Position numbers and translations under genes: made by a program
Shown here: positions 1 through 9,415 of the stretch, piece after piece
Numbering within the stretch: position 1 is the first letter of the stretch
Layout of the letters: every line of letters begins with the position of its first letter
The notes under the pieces: generated by a model
Database searches by the model: none
Seen by the model: only the letters and a program-made list of their open reading frames with translations
Told to the model about the DNA's origin: nothing
Assembly (NCBI RefSeq): GCF_039727615.1
Contig: NZ_CP152474.1
Coordinates: 4,712,001-4,776,000 of the forward strand
Direction: 5' to 3'
Source: Leclercia sp. S52
Lineage (GTDB): Bacteria; Pseudomonadota; Gammaproteobacteria; Enterobacterales; Enterobacteriaceae
Length of the DNA stretch: 64,000 nucleotides

Positions 1-666
1 TTCGCCCAGCTGATAGCCCACCCGCAGCTGGTAGTAGCCCATGTATTTGGTGATATCCGGGTTATCGTCGGTGTTGCCCACCACGTACCAGGGCTTTACC
101 TCCACCAGCCAGTTGCCGTTCTGCGCCATCAGGCGGGTATAGAGACGGTTCCAGCTGCGTGACGTCGGGTCGGAGCGGCCGTTCGACATGTGGTTGTAGC
201 CAAACTCCACGTCCCGCAGCGTCCAGCCCGCCAGCGAGTAATCGGTGGCAAAGCCGAGGAACAGCTGCGGCTCATAGTTGGTTTCACGAAACGGCGAGGA
301 TTCATCGCTGTTCGACAGCTGCCACCACGACCTCTGCGTGTAGGAGCCACCCAGAATCGAATTCGGCCCCAGAATGCCGCGCCATAACGGGAAGGCGAGG
401 CTCAGCTGGAACTTCACCTCATCCTTTTGCGAATCGTCGGCCCAGTCATAGGTGCGGATCGCCTCTTTATTGAGGTCGCTGGTGGCGGTGTAGATAAGGT
501 AGTTGCTGTCATAGGGATAGAGCGTAAAAGGATTATCGTGCTCTTCCAACAGGTTAGCGATGATGCTGCCGCGCACGGCAGGCACCTCCTGAGTTGCCGC
601 GTCCTGCGCCAATGCCACAGAGGGCAGCGTAACCGCCGCCAGGAACCCGGCCTGATATATCCGCAT
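1..666 (-). CDS. pldA: Outer membrane phospholipase A, 5' part (C-terminus cut by window edge)
   Basis: OMPLA is an outer-membrane beta-barrel phospholipase that dimerises and hydrolyses phospholipids when membrane asymmetry is lost. The reading frame is open from ATG at 666 to the window edge, giving 222 residues of the usual ~289. Residues 1-20 form a signal peptide ending in VALAQD. The catalytic His and Ser lie in NHMSNGRSDP (H159, S161), followed by the third active-site residue Asn in SWNRL (N173), with the E. coli spacing. A Met replaces the Asp that lies between His and Ser in E. coli; that position is not catalytic. Identity is certain from near-identical blocks such as TDDNPDITKYMGYYQL. 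It diverges from yigI, as in E. coli. Confidence 0.95.
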   Translation of the reverse strand, partial: MRIYQAGFLAAVTLPSVALAQDAATQEVPAVRGSIIANLLEEHDNPFTLYPYDSNYLIYTATSDLNKEAIRTYDWADDSQKDEVKFQLSLAFPLWRGILGPNSILGGSYTQRSWWQLSNSDESSPFRETNYEPQLFLGFATDYSLAGWTLRDVEFGYNHMSNGRSDPTSRSWNRLYTRLMAQNGNWLVEVKPWYVVGNTDDNPDITKYMGYYQLRVGYQLGE

Positions 667-825
667 CGGTGATGCTCTCCTGCGAAATTGTTTTAATGAA
701 TAGTTATGGTTTATTCATTCTACAGAATTAATGATTAACTGCTTATATCCGGGTTCTGAAAGTAGAAATTCACACTAATGAGGCATAAAATCAACAGCCT
801 TTTAACAATAAGGATGTGACGCGCT

Positions 826-1293
826 ATGTCTGCCACGCTTACTGCCGAAGAAGCCCTGAAGCTTGTCGGTGAGATCTTCGTCTACCATATGCCGTTCAAC
901 CGTGCGCTGGGGCTCGAGCTGGAGCGTTACGAGAAAGATTTTGCCCAGCTGAGCTTTAACAACCAGCCGATGATGGTCGGTAACTGGGCGCAAAGCATTC
1001 TCCACGGCGGGGTGATCGCCTCTGCCCTCGACGTTGCCGCCGGGCTGGTCTGCGTCGGCAGCACCCTGACCCGCCACGACACCATCAACGAAGACGAGCT
1101 GCGCCAGCGCCTGTCGCGGATGGGCACCATCGATCTGCGCGTCGATTATCTGCGCCCCGGTCGCGGGAATCGCTTTACCGCCAGCAGCAGCCTGCTGCGG
1201 GCAGGCAATAAAGTCGCGGTCGCGCGCGTCGAGCTGCATAACGAGGATAAGGTTTATATCGCCAGCGCAACCGCCACTTATATGGTGGGTTGA
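826..1293 (+). CDS. yigI: YigI, hotdog-fold thioesterase-like protein
   Basis: A 155-residue protein of the PaaI/YigI hotdog family. These proteins usually hydrolyse acyl-CoA thioesters, but I cannot name its substrate. The core helix and the HGG motif ([13 protein letters not shown], about residues 62-74) that contributes the active site are visible. The ATG follows an AAGGA-type ribosome site at about 811. The 159 bp between pldA and yigI hold the divergent promoters. yigI lies directly upstream of rarD in the same direction, as in E. coli. Confidence 0.9.
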   Translation: MSATLTAEEALKLVGEIFVYHMPFNRALGLELERYEKDFAQLSFNNQPMMVGNWAQSILHGGVIASALDVAAGLVCVGSTLTRHDTINEDELRQRLSRMGTIDLRVDYLRPGRGNRFTASSSLLRAGNKVAVARVELHNEDKVYIASATATYMVG

Positions 1294-1345
1294 GAAGGTA
1301 AAATCGGGTAAAATTGCGTTACTTTTTTTGTAACGGATTTTCCTG

Positions 1346-2242
1346 ATGGATGCTAAACAGACGCGGCAGGGCGTTTTACTCGCACTTGCCGCTTATTTTA
1401 TCTGGGGTATCGCGCCCGCCTACTTCAAGCTGATTCACTACGTCCCCGCTGACGAAATTCTTACCCACCGCGTGATCTGGTCGTTTTTCTTTATGGTGGC
1501 GCTGATGAGCGTAAGCCGTCAGTGGTCGGGGGTGAAAACGCTCCTGCAAACGCCAAAGAAAATTTTCCTGCTGGCGCTGTCTGCCGTGTTGATTGGCGGC
1601 AACTGGCTGCTGTTCATCTGGGCGGTTAACAACCAGCATATGCTGGAGGCGAGCCTCGGCTACTTCATTAACCCGCTGGTGAATATCGTGCTGGGGATGC
1701 TGTTTCTCGGCGAGCGCTTCCGCCGGATGCAGTGGCTGGCGGTGTTCCTCGCCCTCTGCGGCGTGCTGGTTCAGCTCTGGACCTTCGGCTCGCTGCCGGT
1801 GATCGCCCTGGGGCTGGCGTTCAGCTTCGCCTTCTATGGCCTGGTGCGTAAGAAAATCGCCGTGGAAGCACAAACCGGGATGCTGTTTGAAACCCTGTGG
1901 CTGCTGCCGGTGGCCGCGATTTACCTGTTCGGCATTGCCGACAGCAGCACCAGCCATATGGGCAGTAACCCGTGGTCACTGAATCTGATGCTGATAGCGG
2001 CCGGTGTGGTCACCACTATCCCGCTGCTGTGCTTTACCGGTGCGGCAACGCGTCTGCGCCTGTCGACGCTGGGCTTTTTCCAGTACATCGGTCCGACGCT
2101 GATGTTCCTGCTGGCGGTGCTGTTCTACGGCGAAGTGCCGGGTGCGGATAAGATGGTGACCTTTGCCTTTATCTGGGTGGCGCTGGCGGTGTTTGTGGCG
2201 GATGCGATTTATACCCAGCGCAGGACGCGCAAAGGATTGTAG
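1346..2242 (+). CDS. rarD: RarD, EamA/DMT-superfamily inner membrane transporter
   Basis: The 298-residue protein has ten hydrophobic segments in two EamA repeats, typical of drug/metabolite transporters (E. coli RarD is 296 residues). It begins MDAKQTRQGVLLALAAYFIWG; the first membrane segment contains the family signature YFIWGIAPAYFK. The substrate is not established; the name comes from a chloramphenicol-related annotation of the family. It starts 52 bp after yigI. It is followed by a perfect inverted repeat and a REP element before convergent corA. Confidence 0.93.
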   Translation: MDAKQTRQGVLLALAAYFIWGIAPAYFKLIHYVPADEILTHRVIWSFFFMVALMSVSRQWSGVKTLLQTPKKIFLLALSAVLIGGNWLLFIWAVNNQHMLEASLGYFINPLVNIVLGMLFLGERFRRMQWLAVFLALCGVLVQLWTFGSLPVIALGLAFSFAFYGLVRKKIAVEAQTGMLFETLWLLPVAAIYLFGIADSSTSHMGSNPWSLNLMLIAAGVVTTIPLLCFTGAATRLRLSTLGFFQYIGPTLMFLLAVLFYGEVPGADKMVTFAFIWVALAVFVADAIYTQRRTRKGL

Positions 2243-2253
2243 TGTTGCCCTCA

Positions 2254-2313
2254 CCCTCTCCCACAGGGAGAGGGAACCCGATCGTAGGCCCGGTAAGCGT
2301 AGCGCCACCGGGC
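2254..2313. repeat. Inverted repeat plus REP element between rarD and corA
   Basis: A perfect 9-bp inverted repeat CCCTCTCCC/GGGAGAGGG with an ACA loop occupies 2254-2274. It is followed at 2284-2313 by a REP-like palindrome with arms GGCCCGGTAAGCG and CGCCACCGGGC. The genes rarD and corA converge here, so the hairpins could act as a bidirectional transcription stop or protect 3' ends. Neither arm is followed by a clear T tract. Confidence 0.75.
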
Positions 2314-2320
2314 GCAACCA

Positions 2321-3271
2321 TCAAAGCCAGTTGCGGCGCTTAAAGTAGAGATACGGCGCGAGACCGGCGAGCACCATAAAGACAATCGCCCCCGGATAAC
2401 CAAAGCTCCATTTCAGCTCCGGCATAAACTCAAAGTTCATCCCGTAGCTGGAGGCCACCAGCGTAGGCGGCAGGAACACCACCGAGACCACCGAGAAGAT
2501 CTTGATGATGCGGTTCTGCTCAATGTTGATAAAGCCCATCGCCGCCTGCATCAGGAAGTTCACCTTCTGGAACAGGGATTCGTTGTGCGGCAGCAGGGAT
2601 TCGATATCGCGCAGGATCTCACGCGCCTGCTCCAGCTGACCGCCCGGCAGACGCGCCTTGCGCACCAGGAAGTTCAACGCGCGCTGGGTATCCATCAGAC
2701 ACAGACGCACCTTCCAGCCGATATCTTCCAGCTCCGCCAGGGTCGACAGCGCTTCGTCGTACTCATCGCCCTGATGGCCTTCCATGATCACCCGGCTCAG
2801 CTCTTCCAGATCGCTGTAGATGTTCTCAATCTCGTCCGCCAGCTGTTCGATTTTGGTTTCGAACAGGTCAAGCAGCAGCTCATAGGCATTGCCGTCCACC
2901 ATCGCCTGGCTACGGGCGCGCATGCGGTAGAGACGGAACGCGGGCAGTTCACGCTCACGCAGGGTAAACAGGCGGCCATCGCGAATGGTGAATGCGACAG
3001 TGGAGTTACCGGCGTGATCTTCCGCATCTTCGAAGAAGAAAAAGGAGTGGATGTGCAGACCGTCTTCGTCTTCGAAGAAACGGGCCGATGCCTCGATGTC
3101 TTCCAGTTCCGGGCGGGTGGCCAGGCTTTGTCCGAGCTCAGATTGTACGCGCAGGCGTTCGTCGTCGTCCGGCTCGACCAGATCCACCCAAACGGCATCA
3201 ATGAGGGGTTGTGACTCTTCAGCTTCAAGCCGAATCAGTCGGTTCTTTTCCAGTTGAAATGCGCTCAGCAT
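2321..3271 (-). CDS. corA: CorA magnesium/cobalt channel
   Basis: The 316-residue CorA forms a homopentameric inner-membrane channel for Mg2+, also passing Co2+ and Ni2+. It has a long cytosolic domain (about residues 1-270) and two C-terminal membrane helices joined by the signature loop [11 protein letters not shown], with the GMN selectivity motif. The start [11 protein letters not shown] at 3271 matches E. coli. A longer open frame upstream lacks conservation and was not used. The C-terminus is basic (KRRNWL), as in the family. The gene is preceded by a roughly 230-nt leader with a short peptide gene (3420-3476), pointing to the leader-controlled, Rho-linked expression known for Salmonella corA. 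Confidence 0.97.
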   Translation of the reverse strand: MLSAFQLEKNRLIRLEAEESQPLIDAVWVDLVEPDDDERLRVQSELGQSLATRPELEDIEASARFFEDEDGLHIHSFFFFEDAEDHAGNSTVAFTIRDGRLFTLRERELPAFRLYRMRARSQAMVDGNAYELLLDLFETKIEQLADEIENIYSDLEELSRVIMEGHQGDEYDEALSTLAELEDIGWKVRLCLMDTQRALNFLVRKARLPGGQLEQAREILRDIESLLPHNESLFQKVNFLMQAAMGFINIEQNRIIKIFSVVSVVFLPPTLVASSYGMNFEFMPELKWSFGYPGAIVFMVLAGLAPYLYFKRRNWL

Positions 3272-3419
3272 GACCGGGACTCCCAATGCAAAAAATATCG
3301 GACAGTTCGGTGGGCACACAGAAACAAATTGGGTTTCAGACCATTAAACAGCCTGACTCAGCGCGACGGGAATAACTGTCGCTGACAACCACTAAGGGCA
3401 TCAGCGTGAGGAGATAGCC

Positions 3420-3476
3420 TTAGGAGTTGTTCCTGGATGACAGGGAATTGAGCCAGCATCTACTGGGTGTGTCCAA
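3420..3476 (-). CDS. corL: Short leader peptide upstream of corA (CorL/YsgD-like), 18 aa
   Basis: An 18-codon frame, MDTPSRCWLNSLSSRNNS, lies in the corA leader. It starts with TTG at 3476 and has a good ribosome site AGAGGA at 3485-3490, spaced 8 nt from the start. It lies just downstream of the predicted corA promoter and ends about 150 nt before corA. In Salmonella the corA leader holds a short ORF, corL, whose translation governs Rho-dependent termination. I infer this is the equivalent from position, size and ribosome site; I could not align it. Confidence 0.6.
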   Translation of the reverse strand: MDTPSRCWLNSLSSRNNS

Positions 3477-3508
3477 GGCGAATGTCCTCTTAGCGTAATC
3501 GTGCGCGC

Positions 3509-3538
3509 ATGTTACGCCAGCAGTCACAGCGGCGTCAA
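3509..3538 (-). promoter_or_regulatory. Predicted sigma-70 promoter for corA leader
   Basis: On the minus strand, TTGACG (3533-3538) and TAACAT (3509-3514) are separated by 18 bp. Transcription would start near 3502, just ahead of the leader-peptide ribosome site. This gives a leader of about 230 nt before corA. It is a motif match only. Confidence 0.5.
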
Positions 3539-3625
3539 CACGCAACGAAACGCTGAAGAACTTTAAATGCCCTTCAGCGTTTAAGCCTGGCAGCTTATTA
3601 AAAAATAGTGATATTTTTCGGAAAG

Positions 3626-5788
3626 TTACACTGCTTCCAGCCGGGCATAAGCGGCCACCAGCCATTTGATCCCCTGCCCCTGGAACGCCACCTGCAGACG
3701 GCTGTGTTCCCCGCTGCCTTCGAGGTTCACAATCGTGCCTTCCCCGAATTTGGCGTGGCGCACGCGCTGGCCGAGTTTGAATCCGCTGTCGTTTTCCGAG
3801 ATCGGCGCACCCAGACGCTGATGGCTGACCGGGCGGCTGATGCTGGCCCGCAGACGGACCTCTTCCACGCACTCTTCCGGCAGTTCACCAACAAAACGCG
3901 ACGGGCGGTGGTAAACCTCTTTGCCGTACAGACGACGGGTTTCCGCATAGGTCAGGGTCAGCTTTTGCATCGCGCGGGTCACGCCGACGTAGGCCAGACG
4001 ACGTTCTTCTTCAAGACGCCCGCCCTCATCCAGCGACATCTGGCTCGGGAACATCCCCTCCTCCATGCCGACGATAAACACCTGCGGGAACTCCAGCCCT
4101 TTGGCCGAGTGCAGGGTCATCAACTGGACGGCGTCCTGCCAGGTGTCGGCCTGCCCTTCGCCCGCTTCCAGCGCGGCATGGGACAGGAACGCCTGCAGCG
4201 GCATCAGGTCCTCATCTTCTTCGTTGTAGCTGAACTGGCGCGTCGCCGTCACCAGCTCCTCTAAGTTCTCGATACGGGTCTGACCCTTCTCGCCCTTCTC
4301 CTGCTCGTACATCATGCGCAGGCCGGAGTCTTTGATTACCCGGTCGGTCTGAACGTGCAGCGGCATGTCGGCGGTTTCCTGCGCCAGGGCTTCAATCAGC
4401 TCCAGGAAGCGCTGTAGGGCGCTGGCCGCACGTCCGGCGAGGACCTTCTCCTGCAGCAGTTCGCGACACGCCTGCCACAGGGTCAGCTGGCGGTCGCGGG
4501 AGGTCTGGCGCACCACGTCGAGGGTACGATCGCCGATGCCGCGCGTTGGCGTGTTGACCACGCGCTCAAAGGCCGCGTCGTCGTTACGGTTGGCAATCAG
4601 GCGCAGATAGGAGAGCGCGTCTTTGATTTCCTGGCGTTCGAAGAAGCGCATCCCGCCATAGATGCGGTACGGCATGCTCGCCTGCAGCAGCGCCTCTTCC
4701 AGCACGCGCGACTGGGCGTTGCTGCGGTAGAGAATGGCGCACTTCTCCAGCGCGCCGCCGTTGTCCTGCCAGGTTTTGATCCGGTTAACCACGAAGCGGG
4801 CTTCGTCCAGCTCATTGAAGGCGCAGTAGAGCGAGATCGGCTCGCCGTCGATGCCCTCGGTCCACAGCTTTTTACCCAGACGCCCGTTGTTGTTTTCAAT
4901 CAGGGCGTTGGCCGCGCTCAGAATGTTGTTGGTGGAGCGGTAGTTCTGCTCCAGGCGGATAGTTTCTGCGCCAGGGAAGTCTTTCAGGAAGCGCTGAATG
5001 TTCTCCACCTGGGCGCCACGCCAGCCGTAGATCGACTGATCGTCATCGCCGACGATCATCACCTTGCTGGAGTCGCCCGCCAGCAGGCGGATCCACGCGT
5101 ACTGAATGTTGTTGGTATCCTGGAATTCGTCCACCAGGATATTGGTAAAGCGTTCGCGGTAGTGCTGCAGGATATGCGGCTTGTTGAGCCACAGCTCGTG
5201 GGCGCGCAGCAGCAGCTCTGCGAAATCTACCAGCCCGGCGCGATCGCAGGCCTCCTGATAGGCCTGATAGACCTTCTGCCAGGTCTGCTCAATCGGGTTG
5301 CCAAAGCTCTGGATATGGTGCGGGCGCAGCCCTTCGTCTTTCTGGCTGTTGATGTACCACATTGCCTGACGCGGCGGCCACTGCTTCTCGTCGAGGTTCA
5401 TGGCCTTGATCAGGCGCTTCAGCAGACGCAGCTGGTCTTCGCTGTCGAGGATCTGGAAATCCTGCGGCAGGTTGGCGTCCAGATGATGCGCACGCAGCAG
5501 GCGGTGCGCCAGCCCGTGGAAGGTACCGACCCACATGCCGCCCTGGCTGGTGCCCATCAGCTGGGCGATACGGTGGCGCATTTCCGCCGCCGCTTTGTTG
5601 GTGAAGGTCACCGCCATAATTGAGTACGGCGAGCAGTTCTCCACGCTCTGCAGCCAGGCGATACGGTGTACCAGCACGCGTGTCTTACCACTGCCCGCCC
5701 CTGCCAGCACCAGCATATTGGTGCGCGTCGCGGCAACCGCGTCACGCTGTTTGTCATTAAGGCTGTCGAGCAGGTAAGAAACGTCCAT
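3626..5788 (-). CDS. uvrD: UvrD, DNA helicase II
   Basis: UvrD is the 3'-5' SF1A helicase that removes the excised oligonucleotide in nucleotide excision repair and unwinds DNA in MutHLS mismatch repair. The 720-residue length matches E. coli. Walker A GAGSGKTR (about residues 29-36), motif II DEFQDTNN, the [12 protein letters not shown] block and motif VI YVGVTRAM are all intact. The C-terminal Tudor-like RNA-polymerase-binding region ends KWLVAAYARLEAV. ATG at 5788 (MDVSYLLDSLND) matches E. coli; an in-frame start 12 nt upstream is less likely. A LexA-like box lies about 80 bp upstream, with a REP element between box and gene. Confidence 0.97.
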   Translation of the reverse strand: MDVSYLLDSLNDKQRDAVAATRTNMLVLAGAGSGKTRVLVHRIAWLQSVENCSPYSIMAVTFTNKAAAEMRHRIAQLMGTSQGGMWVGTFHGLAHRLLRAHHLDANLPQDFQILDSEDQLRLLKRLIKAMNLDEKQWPPRQAMWYINSQKDEGLRPHHIQSFGNPIEQTWQKVYQAYQEACDRAGLVDFAELLLRAHELWLNKPHILQHYRERFTNILVDEFQDTNNIQYAWIRLLAGDSSKVMIVGDDDQSIYGWRGAQVENIQRFLKDFPGAETIRLEQNYRSTNNILSAANALIENNNGRLGKKLWTEGIDGEPISLYCAFNELDEARFVVNRIKTWQDNGGALEKCAILYRSNAQSRVLEEALLQASMPYRIYGGMRFFERQEIKDALSYLRLIANRNDDAAFERVVNTPTRGIGDRTLDVVRQTSRDRQLTLWQACRELLQEKVLAGRAASALQRFLELIEALAQETADMPLHVQTDRVIKDSGLRMMYEQEKGEKGQTRIENLEELVTATRQFSYNEEDEDLMPLQAFLSHAALEAGEGQADTWQDAVQLMTLHSAKGLEFPQVFIVGMEEGMFPSQMSLDEGGRLEEERRLAYVGVTRAMQKLTLTYAETRRLYGKEVYHRPSRFVGELPEECVEEVRLRASISRPVSHQRLGAPISENDSGFKLGQRVRHAKFGEGTIVNLEGSGEHSRLQVAFQGQGIKWLVAAYARLEAV

Positions 5789-5825
5789 TGGCACCGTCAC
5801 GTAGTAATCAGGAACACTGCAAAAC

Positions 5826-5855
5826 GCCCGGTGGCGCTTCGCTTACCGGGCCTAC
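5826..5855. repeat. REP element in the uvrD upstream region
   Basis: A palindromic REP unit with GCCCGGTGGCGC and ACCGGGCCTAC arms sits between the LexA-like box and the uvrD start. It would therefore be transcribed into the uvrD 5' leader. REPs normally lie after genes, and this one also lies after yigB, whose stop is at 5896. Confidence 0.8.
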
Positions 5856-5867
5856 GACTGCAAAACC

Positions 5868-5883
5868 CTGGTAATTTATACAA
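5868..5883 (-). promoter_or_regulatory. LexA-like SOS box upstream of uvrD
   Basis: On the coding strand the 16-mer reads TTGTATAAATTACCAG. It resembles the E. coli uvrD operator CTGTATATATACCCAG and the consensus CTGT-N8-ACAG with one deviation in each half. It is at the expected place, between yigB and uvrD. SOS induction of uvrD is known in E. coli; binding here is inferred. Confidence 0.7.
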
Positions 5884-5895
5884 TAGTACTGATGA

Positions 5896-6612
5896 TTATA
5901 TCAGCGTGGTGAGGGATGCCAACCGTGAAATTTCGATGTGCGGCAGCAGGCGGCTGTCGGCGGTCTGCATCAGATCGGCCTTTTCCGGCTTAATCCAGCA
6001 GGCCTGCATCCCGCAGCGGATCGCGCCGGCGACGTCGGTCGTCAGGTCATCGCCCACGTGCAGGATCTCCCCCAGCGGCAGGCCGAGCTTCTCCGCCGCC
6101 AGATGGTACATATCGTTAAAGGGTTTGGAGCGCCCGTGCGGGCCCGCGCGCAGGACAAACTCGAAGTAGTCACCCAAGCCAAACAGCTCCGGCTGGGCGT
6201 TGCCATTGGTGATGGCCACCAGCGGCCACTTCTGGCCCAGCTTCGCCAGGGTGTCGTGGGTCTCCTGCGGCACGTCGATACGGCTGCGCCATTGGGCAAA
6301 GTGCGCCATCGACGCTTCTGCGCCCAGCGCGGCTTCGGCGGCGGTCAGGCCGGCATTGAGCATCGCCTGCTCAACGGCGCGGCGACGCCACTCGGTGACG
6401 TCGTGATAGATTTCCGGCTCGGTTTGCCGTAACGCCTGACGCAGGCGATGAAACTCTTTATTTTCCAGCGTCTTTAACGCCGGATGGTAGTTTTGCACAA
6501 ACGCCAGTGCTTCCTGCTCGGTACGCAGGATCACCTCGCGGTTGTCGTAAAGGGTGTCATCAAGGTCGAACGTCAGTGCTGAGATGTGGCCTAATGGACG
6601 ATAAAAACGCAT
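5896..6612 (-). CDS. yigB: YigB, HAD-family FMN phosphatase
   Basis: YigB is a haloacid dehalogenase-type phosphatase; in E. coli it dephosphorylates FMN and some sugar phosphates. The nucleophile motif [10 protein letters not shown] (about residues 15-24), motif [10 protein letters not shown] and motif [12 protein letters not shown] are intact. ATG at 6612 ([11 protein letters not shown]) gives 238 residues, exactly the E. coli length. In the sequence as given the frame runs on from xerC without a stop, producing one 539-codon frame. I attribute this to one extra G in the xerC 3' end (6618-6623). With that base removed, xerC would end TAATG, overlapping this ATG by one base. A true fusion is unlikely. 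Confidence 0.92.
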   Translation of the reverse strand: MRFYRPLGHISALTFDLDDTLYDNREVILRTEQEALAFVQNYHPALKTLENKEFHRLRQALRQTEPEIYHDVTEWRRRAVEQAMLNAGLTAAEAALGAEASMAHFAQWRSRIDVPQETHDTLAKLGQKWPLVAITNGNAQPELFGLGDYFEFVLRAGPHGRSKPFNDMYHLAAEKLGLPLGEILHVGDDLTTDVAGAIRCGMQACWIKPEKADLMQTADSRLLPHIEISRLASLTTLI

Positions 6613-7515
6613 TATTTCCCCCCGTTTGGCGCGTGGATGCGCCGCGTCGTACACCGAGGCAAGGTGTTGAAAATCAAGATGGGTATAGATCTGGGTGGTG
6701 GACAAATTGGCGTGGCCCAGCAGCTCCTGCACGCCGCGTAGATCGCCGCTGGACTCCAGCATGTGCGTGGCGAACGAGTGGCGCAGTTTATGCGGATGAA
6801 CATGGCTGTTCAGCCCCTGCTTGATCCCCCACTCGGCAAAGCGTTTTTGCACGTTACGCGCCGAGATACGCTTCCCGAGCTTTGAGAGGAACAGCGCATC
6901 CTCTTCGGTGCCGAACAGGCCGCGCAGATCGAGCCAGTGTTCAATCCACGCCACGGCGTTGCGGCCAATGGGCAGGCGGCGCTCTTTGCTGCCTTTGCCC
7001 ATTACCCACACTTCGCCGGTGTCCAGATCGAGGTGTTTGATATCGAGGTTCACCAGCTCGGAAAGACGTAGCCCTGCGCCGTACATCACCTCCAGCATCG
7101 CCCGATCCCGTACCGCCAGCGGATCGTTGAGATCGATATCCAGCAGGCGGTTAACGTCATCGACATCGATATTTTTCGGCAGGTGGCGCGGCGCTTTCGG
7201 CGCGGCGATCCCTTTGGCGGGGTTGGCGTTAAGCTCGCCCTGGCTTACCAGCCAGTCGAAGAAGCTGCGTAGGGCCGACAGACGCAGCGCGAGGCTGGCA
7301 GGGCCAAGCCCTTTTCGGCGGCTGCGCACGGCAAAGGTTCGCACCGTGGCGGCGTCACATTGCTGCCAGCTCGTCAGGCCGATCTCGTCGGCCAGCTGCA
7401 TGATGGCATCAAGCTGACGCTGATAGTTTACCAGTGTGATGGGGCTGAGCTGGCGCTCAACGCCCAGATAGCGCAGAAAACGCGTGACGGCAGGGGCCAG
7501 CAGAGCATCCGTCAT
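6612..7515 (-). CDS. xerC: XerC tyrosine recombinase (stop lost by apparent +1 frameshift)
   Basis: XerC with XerD resolves chromosome dimers at dif during division and acts on plasmid cer-type sites. It is a tyrosine recombinase with an N-terminal core-binding domain (about 1-105) and a catalytic domain. The catalytic landmarks [28 protein letters not shown] and [14 protein letters not shown], with the nucleophile Tyr, are all present. The conserved end is AAHPRAKRG. The C6 run at 6618-6623 (G6 on the coding strand) should be five bases. With five, the protein ends RAKRGK and TAA at 300 residues (E. coli 298). As written it reads through into yigB. It starts by a 4-bp overlap with yigA. Confidence 0.92.
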
Positions 7516-8219
7516 ACGCGTTCGATCCAGCGTTCCAGCAGCTCGGGCAGCATCTGCGCGATCTCCTGGAGCAGCTGCGTCCCTTGTCCCTGCAGATAGT
7601 GCTGCGGATCGCGGCTGGTGAACAACATCACCCCGAGATCGCCGTCGCGTCCCATCAGCGACATAGCCACCGAACCGATGGCTTTGGCCTCCGGCAGGAC
7701 CACCAGCAGCTCCGGACCATTCAGCGGCCCAAGATAGTGGTTCTCACGCCCCATGCGCTGAATGCGCAGCGGCTCAAACGACTGACGCGATAGCGCCAGA
7801 TGGGTAAAGCTGGAGGGGGGGCTAATGCGCCAGCGGTCCGGGAACAGGCGCAGGGTTGCCCCGGCCAGCCCCAGCTCGCGCGCCCAGCGATGCAGGCGGA
7901 GCAAAAATTCGTCCAGGCTGCTGGCCGAGGCCAGTCGCGACTGCAGATGCAGCAGACGATGGAAAAGACCTTCATTACTGGTGGCCTGCTCCATCAGCAG
8001 CGAGATGTTCTCTTCCAGATGGTTGATATGGTTGCGCGCGCGCGCCATATGCCATTCGACCAGTGAAACCGTACCGCGGATCGGATGCGGCACGCGCATC
8101 TCTTCAACCACGCGGGCATTGCGAATGAAAAACTCAGGATTGCGCAGCAGATAATCAACAACCGCCCGGTCGTCCATCTCCGTCAGCGTTTCCTGCAGTT
8201 CTTCTCCTGGTTGTTTCAT
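7512..8219 (-). CDS. yigA: YigA, DUF484 family protein
   Basis: A 235-residue DUF484 protein. The family has a GAF-like fold and no proven function; its constant place between dapF and xerC suggests a shared operon role. The protein has an acidic N-terminus with YLLRNPEFF, a coiled central stretch ([25 protein letters not shown] region, about 65-95) and a GAF-like C-terminal half. It overlaps dapF by 4 bp upstream and xerC by 4 bp downstream, so translation is likely coupled. Confidence 0.9.
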   Translation of the reverse strand: MKQPGEELQETLTEMDDRAVVDYLLRNPEFFIRNARVVEEMRVPHPIRGTVSLVEWHMARARNHINHLEENISLLMEQATSNEGLFHRLLHLQSRLASASSLDEFLLRLHRWARELGLAGATLRLFPDRWRISPPSSFTHLALSRQSFEPLRIQRMGRENHYLGPLNGPELLVVLPEAKAIGSVAMSLMGRDGDLGVMLFTSRDPQHYLQGQGTQLLQEIAQMLPELLERWIERV

Positions 8220-9040
8220 AGATGGATAAACCCGTCGTAAACTTGTGTCGCCGGGCCCGTCATATACAGCGGCTGACCCGGGCCTTTCCAGGCGATATCA
8301 AGACGGCCGCCTGGTAAATCCACGCGTACCTCTTCCGCCAGTAAACCCTGCGCAATCCCCACCGCGACGGCGGCACAGGCACCGCTGCCGCACGCCTGTG
8401 TTTCACCTGCCCCGCGTTCATAGACGCGCAGACGGATGTGATCGCGAGTGATGACCTGCATAAATCCAATATTGGCGCGCTCAGGGAAACGTTCATGGCT
8501 TTCCAGCACCGGACCGAGCGTCTCAACGGGCGCGGTCGCGACGTCATCAACCTGAATCACGCAGTGCGGGTTCCCCATGGAGACCACGCCGCACAAGACT
8601 GTCTGTTCTGCGGCGCGCATGATATAGGTCTTTTCCGCTTTGTTGGCGCGGAACGGCACCTGCGCCGGCTCGAAGTTCGGCTCGCCCATGTTGACCCGTA
8701 CCAGTTCGTCGTCGGTGACGCTCAGCACCATCCGCCCATTGGCGGTGCTGACGCGGATATCGCGCTTGTTAGTCAGCCCTTTCAGACGGACAAAGCGGGC
8801 AAAACAGCGCGCGCCGTTGCCACACTGGGAGACTTCGCTGCCGTCGGCATTGAAAATGCGGTAGTGAAAATCGAGATCCGGATCGTAAGGCGGCTCCACC
8901 ACCAGCAGCTGATCAAAACCTACCCCGAGGTGCCGATCGGCCAGACGGCGGATCAGCTCCGGCGAAAAGAAGACATTCTGCGTTACCGCGTCGACGACCA
9001 TAAAATCATTGCCAAGGCCATGCATTTTAGAGAACTGCAT
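8216..9040 (-). CDS. dapF: Diaminopimelate epimerase
   Basis: DapF interconverts LL- and meso-diaminopimelate, the last step before the lysine and peptidoglycan branch. It is a cofactor-free two-base epimerase. The two catalytic cysteines sit in QCGNGARC (about residue 73) and in [10 protein letters not shown] (about residue 217). The 274-residue length equals E. coli. It starts [13 protein letters not shown] and lies 33 bp after lptM, in one operon with lptM, yigA, xerC and yigB. Confidence 0.97.
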   Translation of the reverse strand: MQFSKMHGLGNDFMVVDAVTQNVFFSPELIRRLADRHLGVGFDQLLVVEPPYDPDLDFHYRIFNADGSEVSQCGNGARCFARFVRLKGLTNKRDIRVSTANGRMVLSVTDDELVRVNMGEPNFEPAQVPFRANKAEKTYIMRAAEQTVLCGVVSMGNPHCVIQVDDVATAPVETLGPVLESHERFPERANIGFMQVITRDHIRLRVYERGAGETQACGSGACAAVAVGIAQGLLAEEVRVDLPGGRLDIAWKGPGQPLYMTGPATQVYDGFIHL

Positions 9041-9072
9041 TATTTACTCCATTGCGCGGTTCGCAACGCGCG

Positions 9073-9276
9073 TCAGTAATTCACCTGGCTTGGGCCGCCA
9101 TTGTCGCCGCGATCGTTACGATCTGGCATGGTGGTTTGTACAGGGCTTTGCGCTTTTTTGGTCGGTGGCGGCGCGGTTTTATCTGCCGGTGGGAAATAGA
9201 GCGGCCCTTTCAGACCACAGCCACTCAGGCTAAACAGTGCGAGGAGAACGGCAAGCGTTCCAAAAACGTTTTTCAT
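9073..9276 (-). CDS. lptM: LptM (YifL), small outer-membrane lipoprotein aiding LptD maturation
   Basis: A 67-residue lipoprotein. The signal peptide MKNVFGTLAVLLALFSLSGC ends in a lipobox with Cys20. The conserved mature start CGLKGPLYFPP is followed by a Pro-rich, disordered tail ending GGPSQVNY. In E. coli LptM binds the LptD-LptE translocon and promotes correct LptD disulfides. The start at 9276 is chosen because it gives the signal peptide directly; an upstream in-frame start is unconserved. It leads the dapF operon. Confidence 0.9.
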   Translation of the reverse strand: MKNVFGTLAVLLALFSLSGCGLKGPLYFPPADKTAPPPTKKAQSPVQTTMPDRNDRGDNGGPSQVNY

Positions 9277-9415
9277 TATCAGGTTGCCTGTAAGTTCATG
9301 CTTTCTGTTTTCTATCATCGCAGGAGAAGGCACAAAAGCAAGAGTTTGCCGCTAACCTGCAACCGGAATTATTTAGCGTTATACTGCCGCCATCACGAAA
9401 AACAGGAACAGAACC

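Noticed and set aside
3336..3401. A 21-codon minus-strand frame (MPLVVVSDSYSRR...) in the corA leader
   Set aside because: No ribosome site precedes the ATG, and the 18-codon frame at 3420-3476 has a better one.
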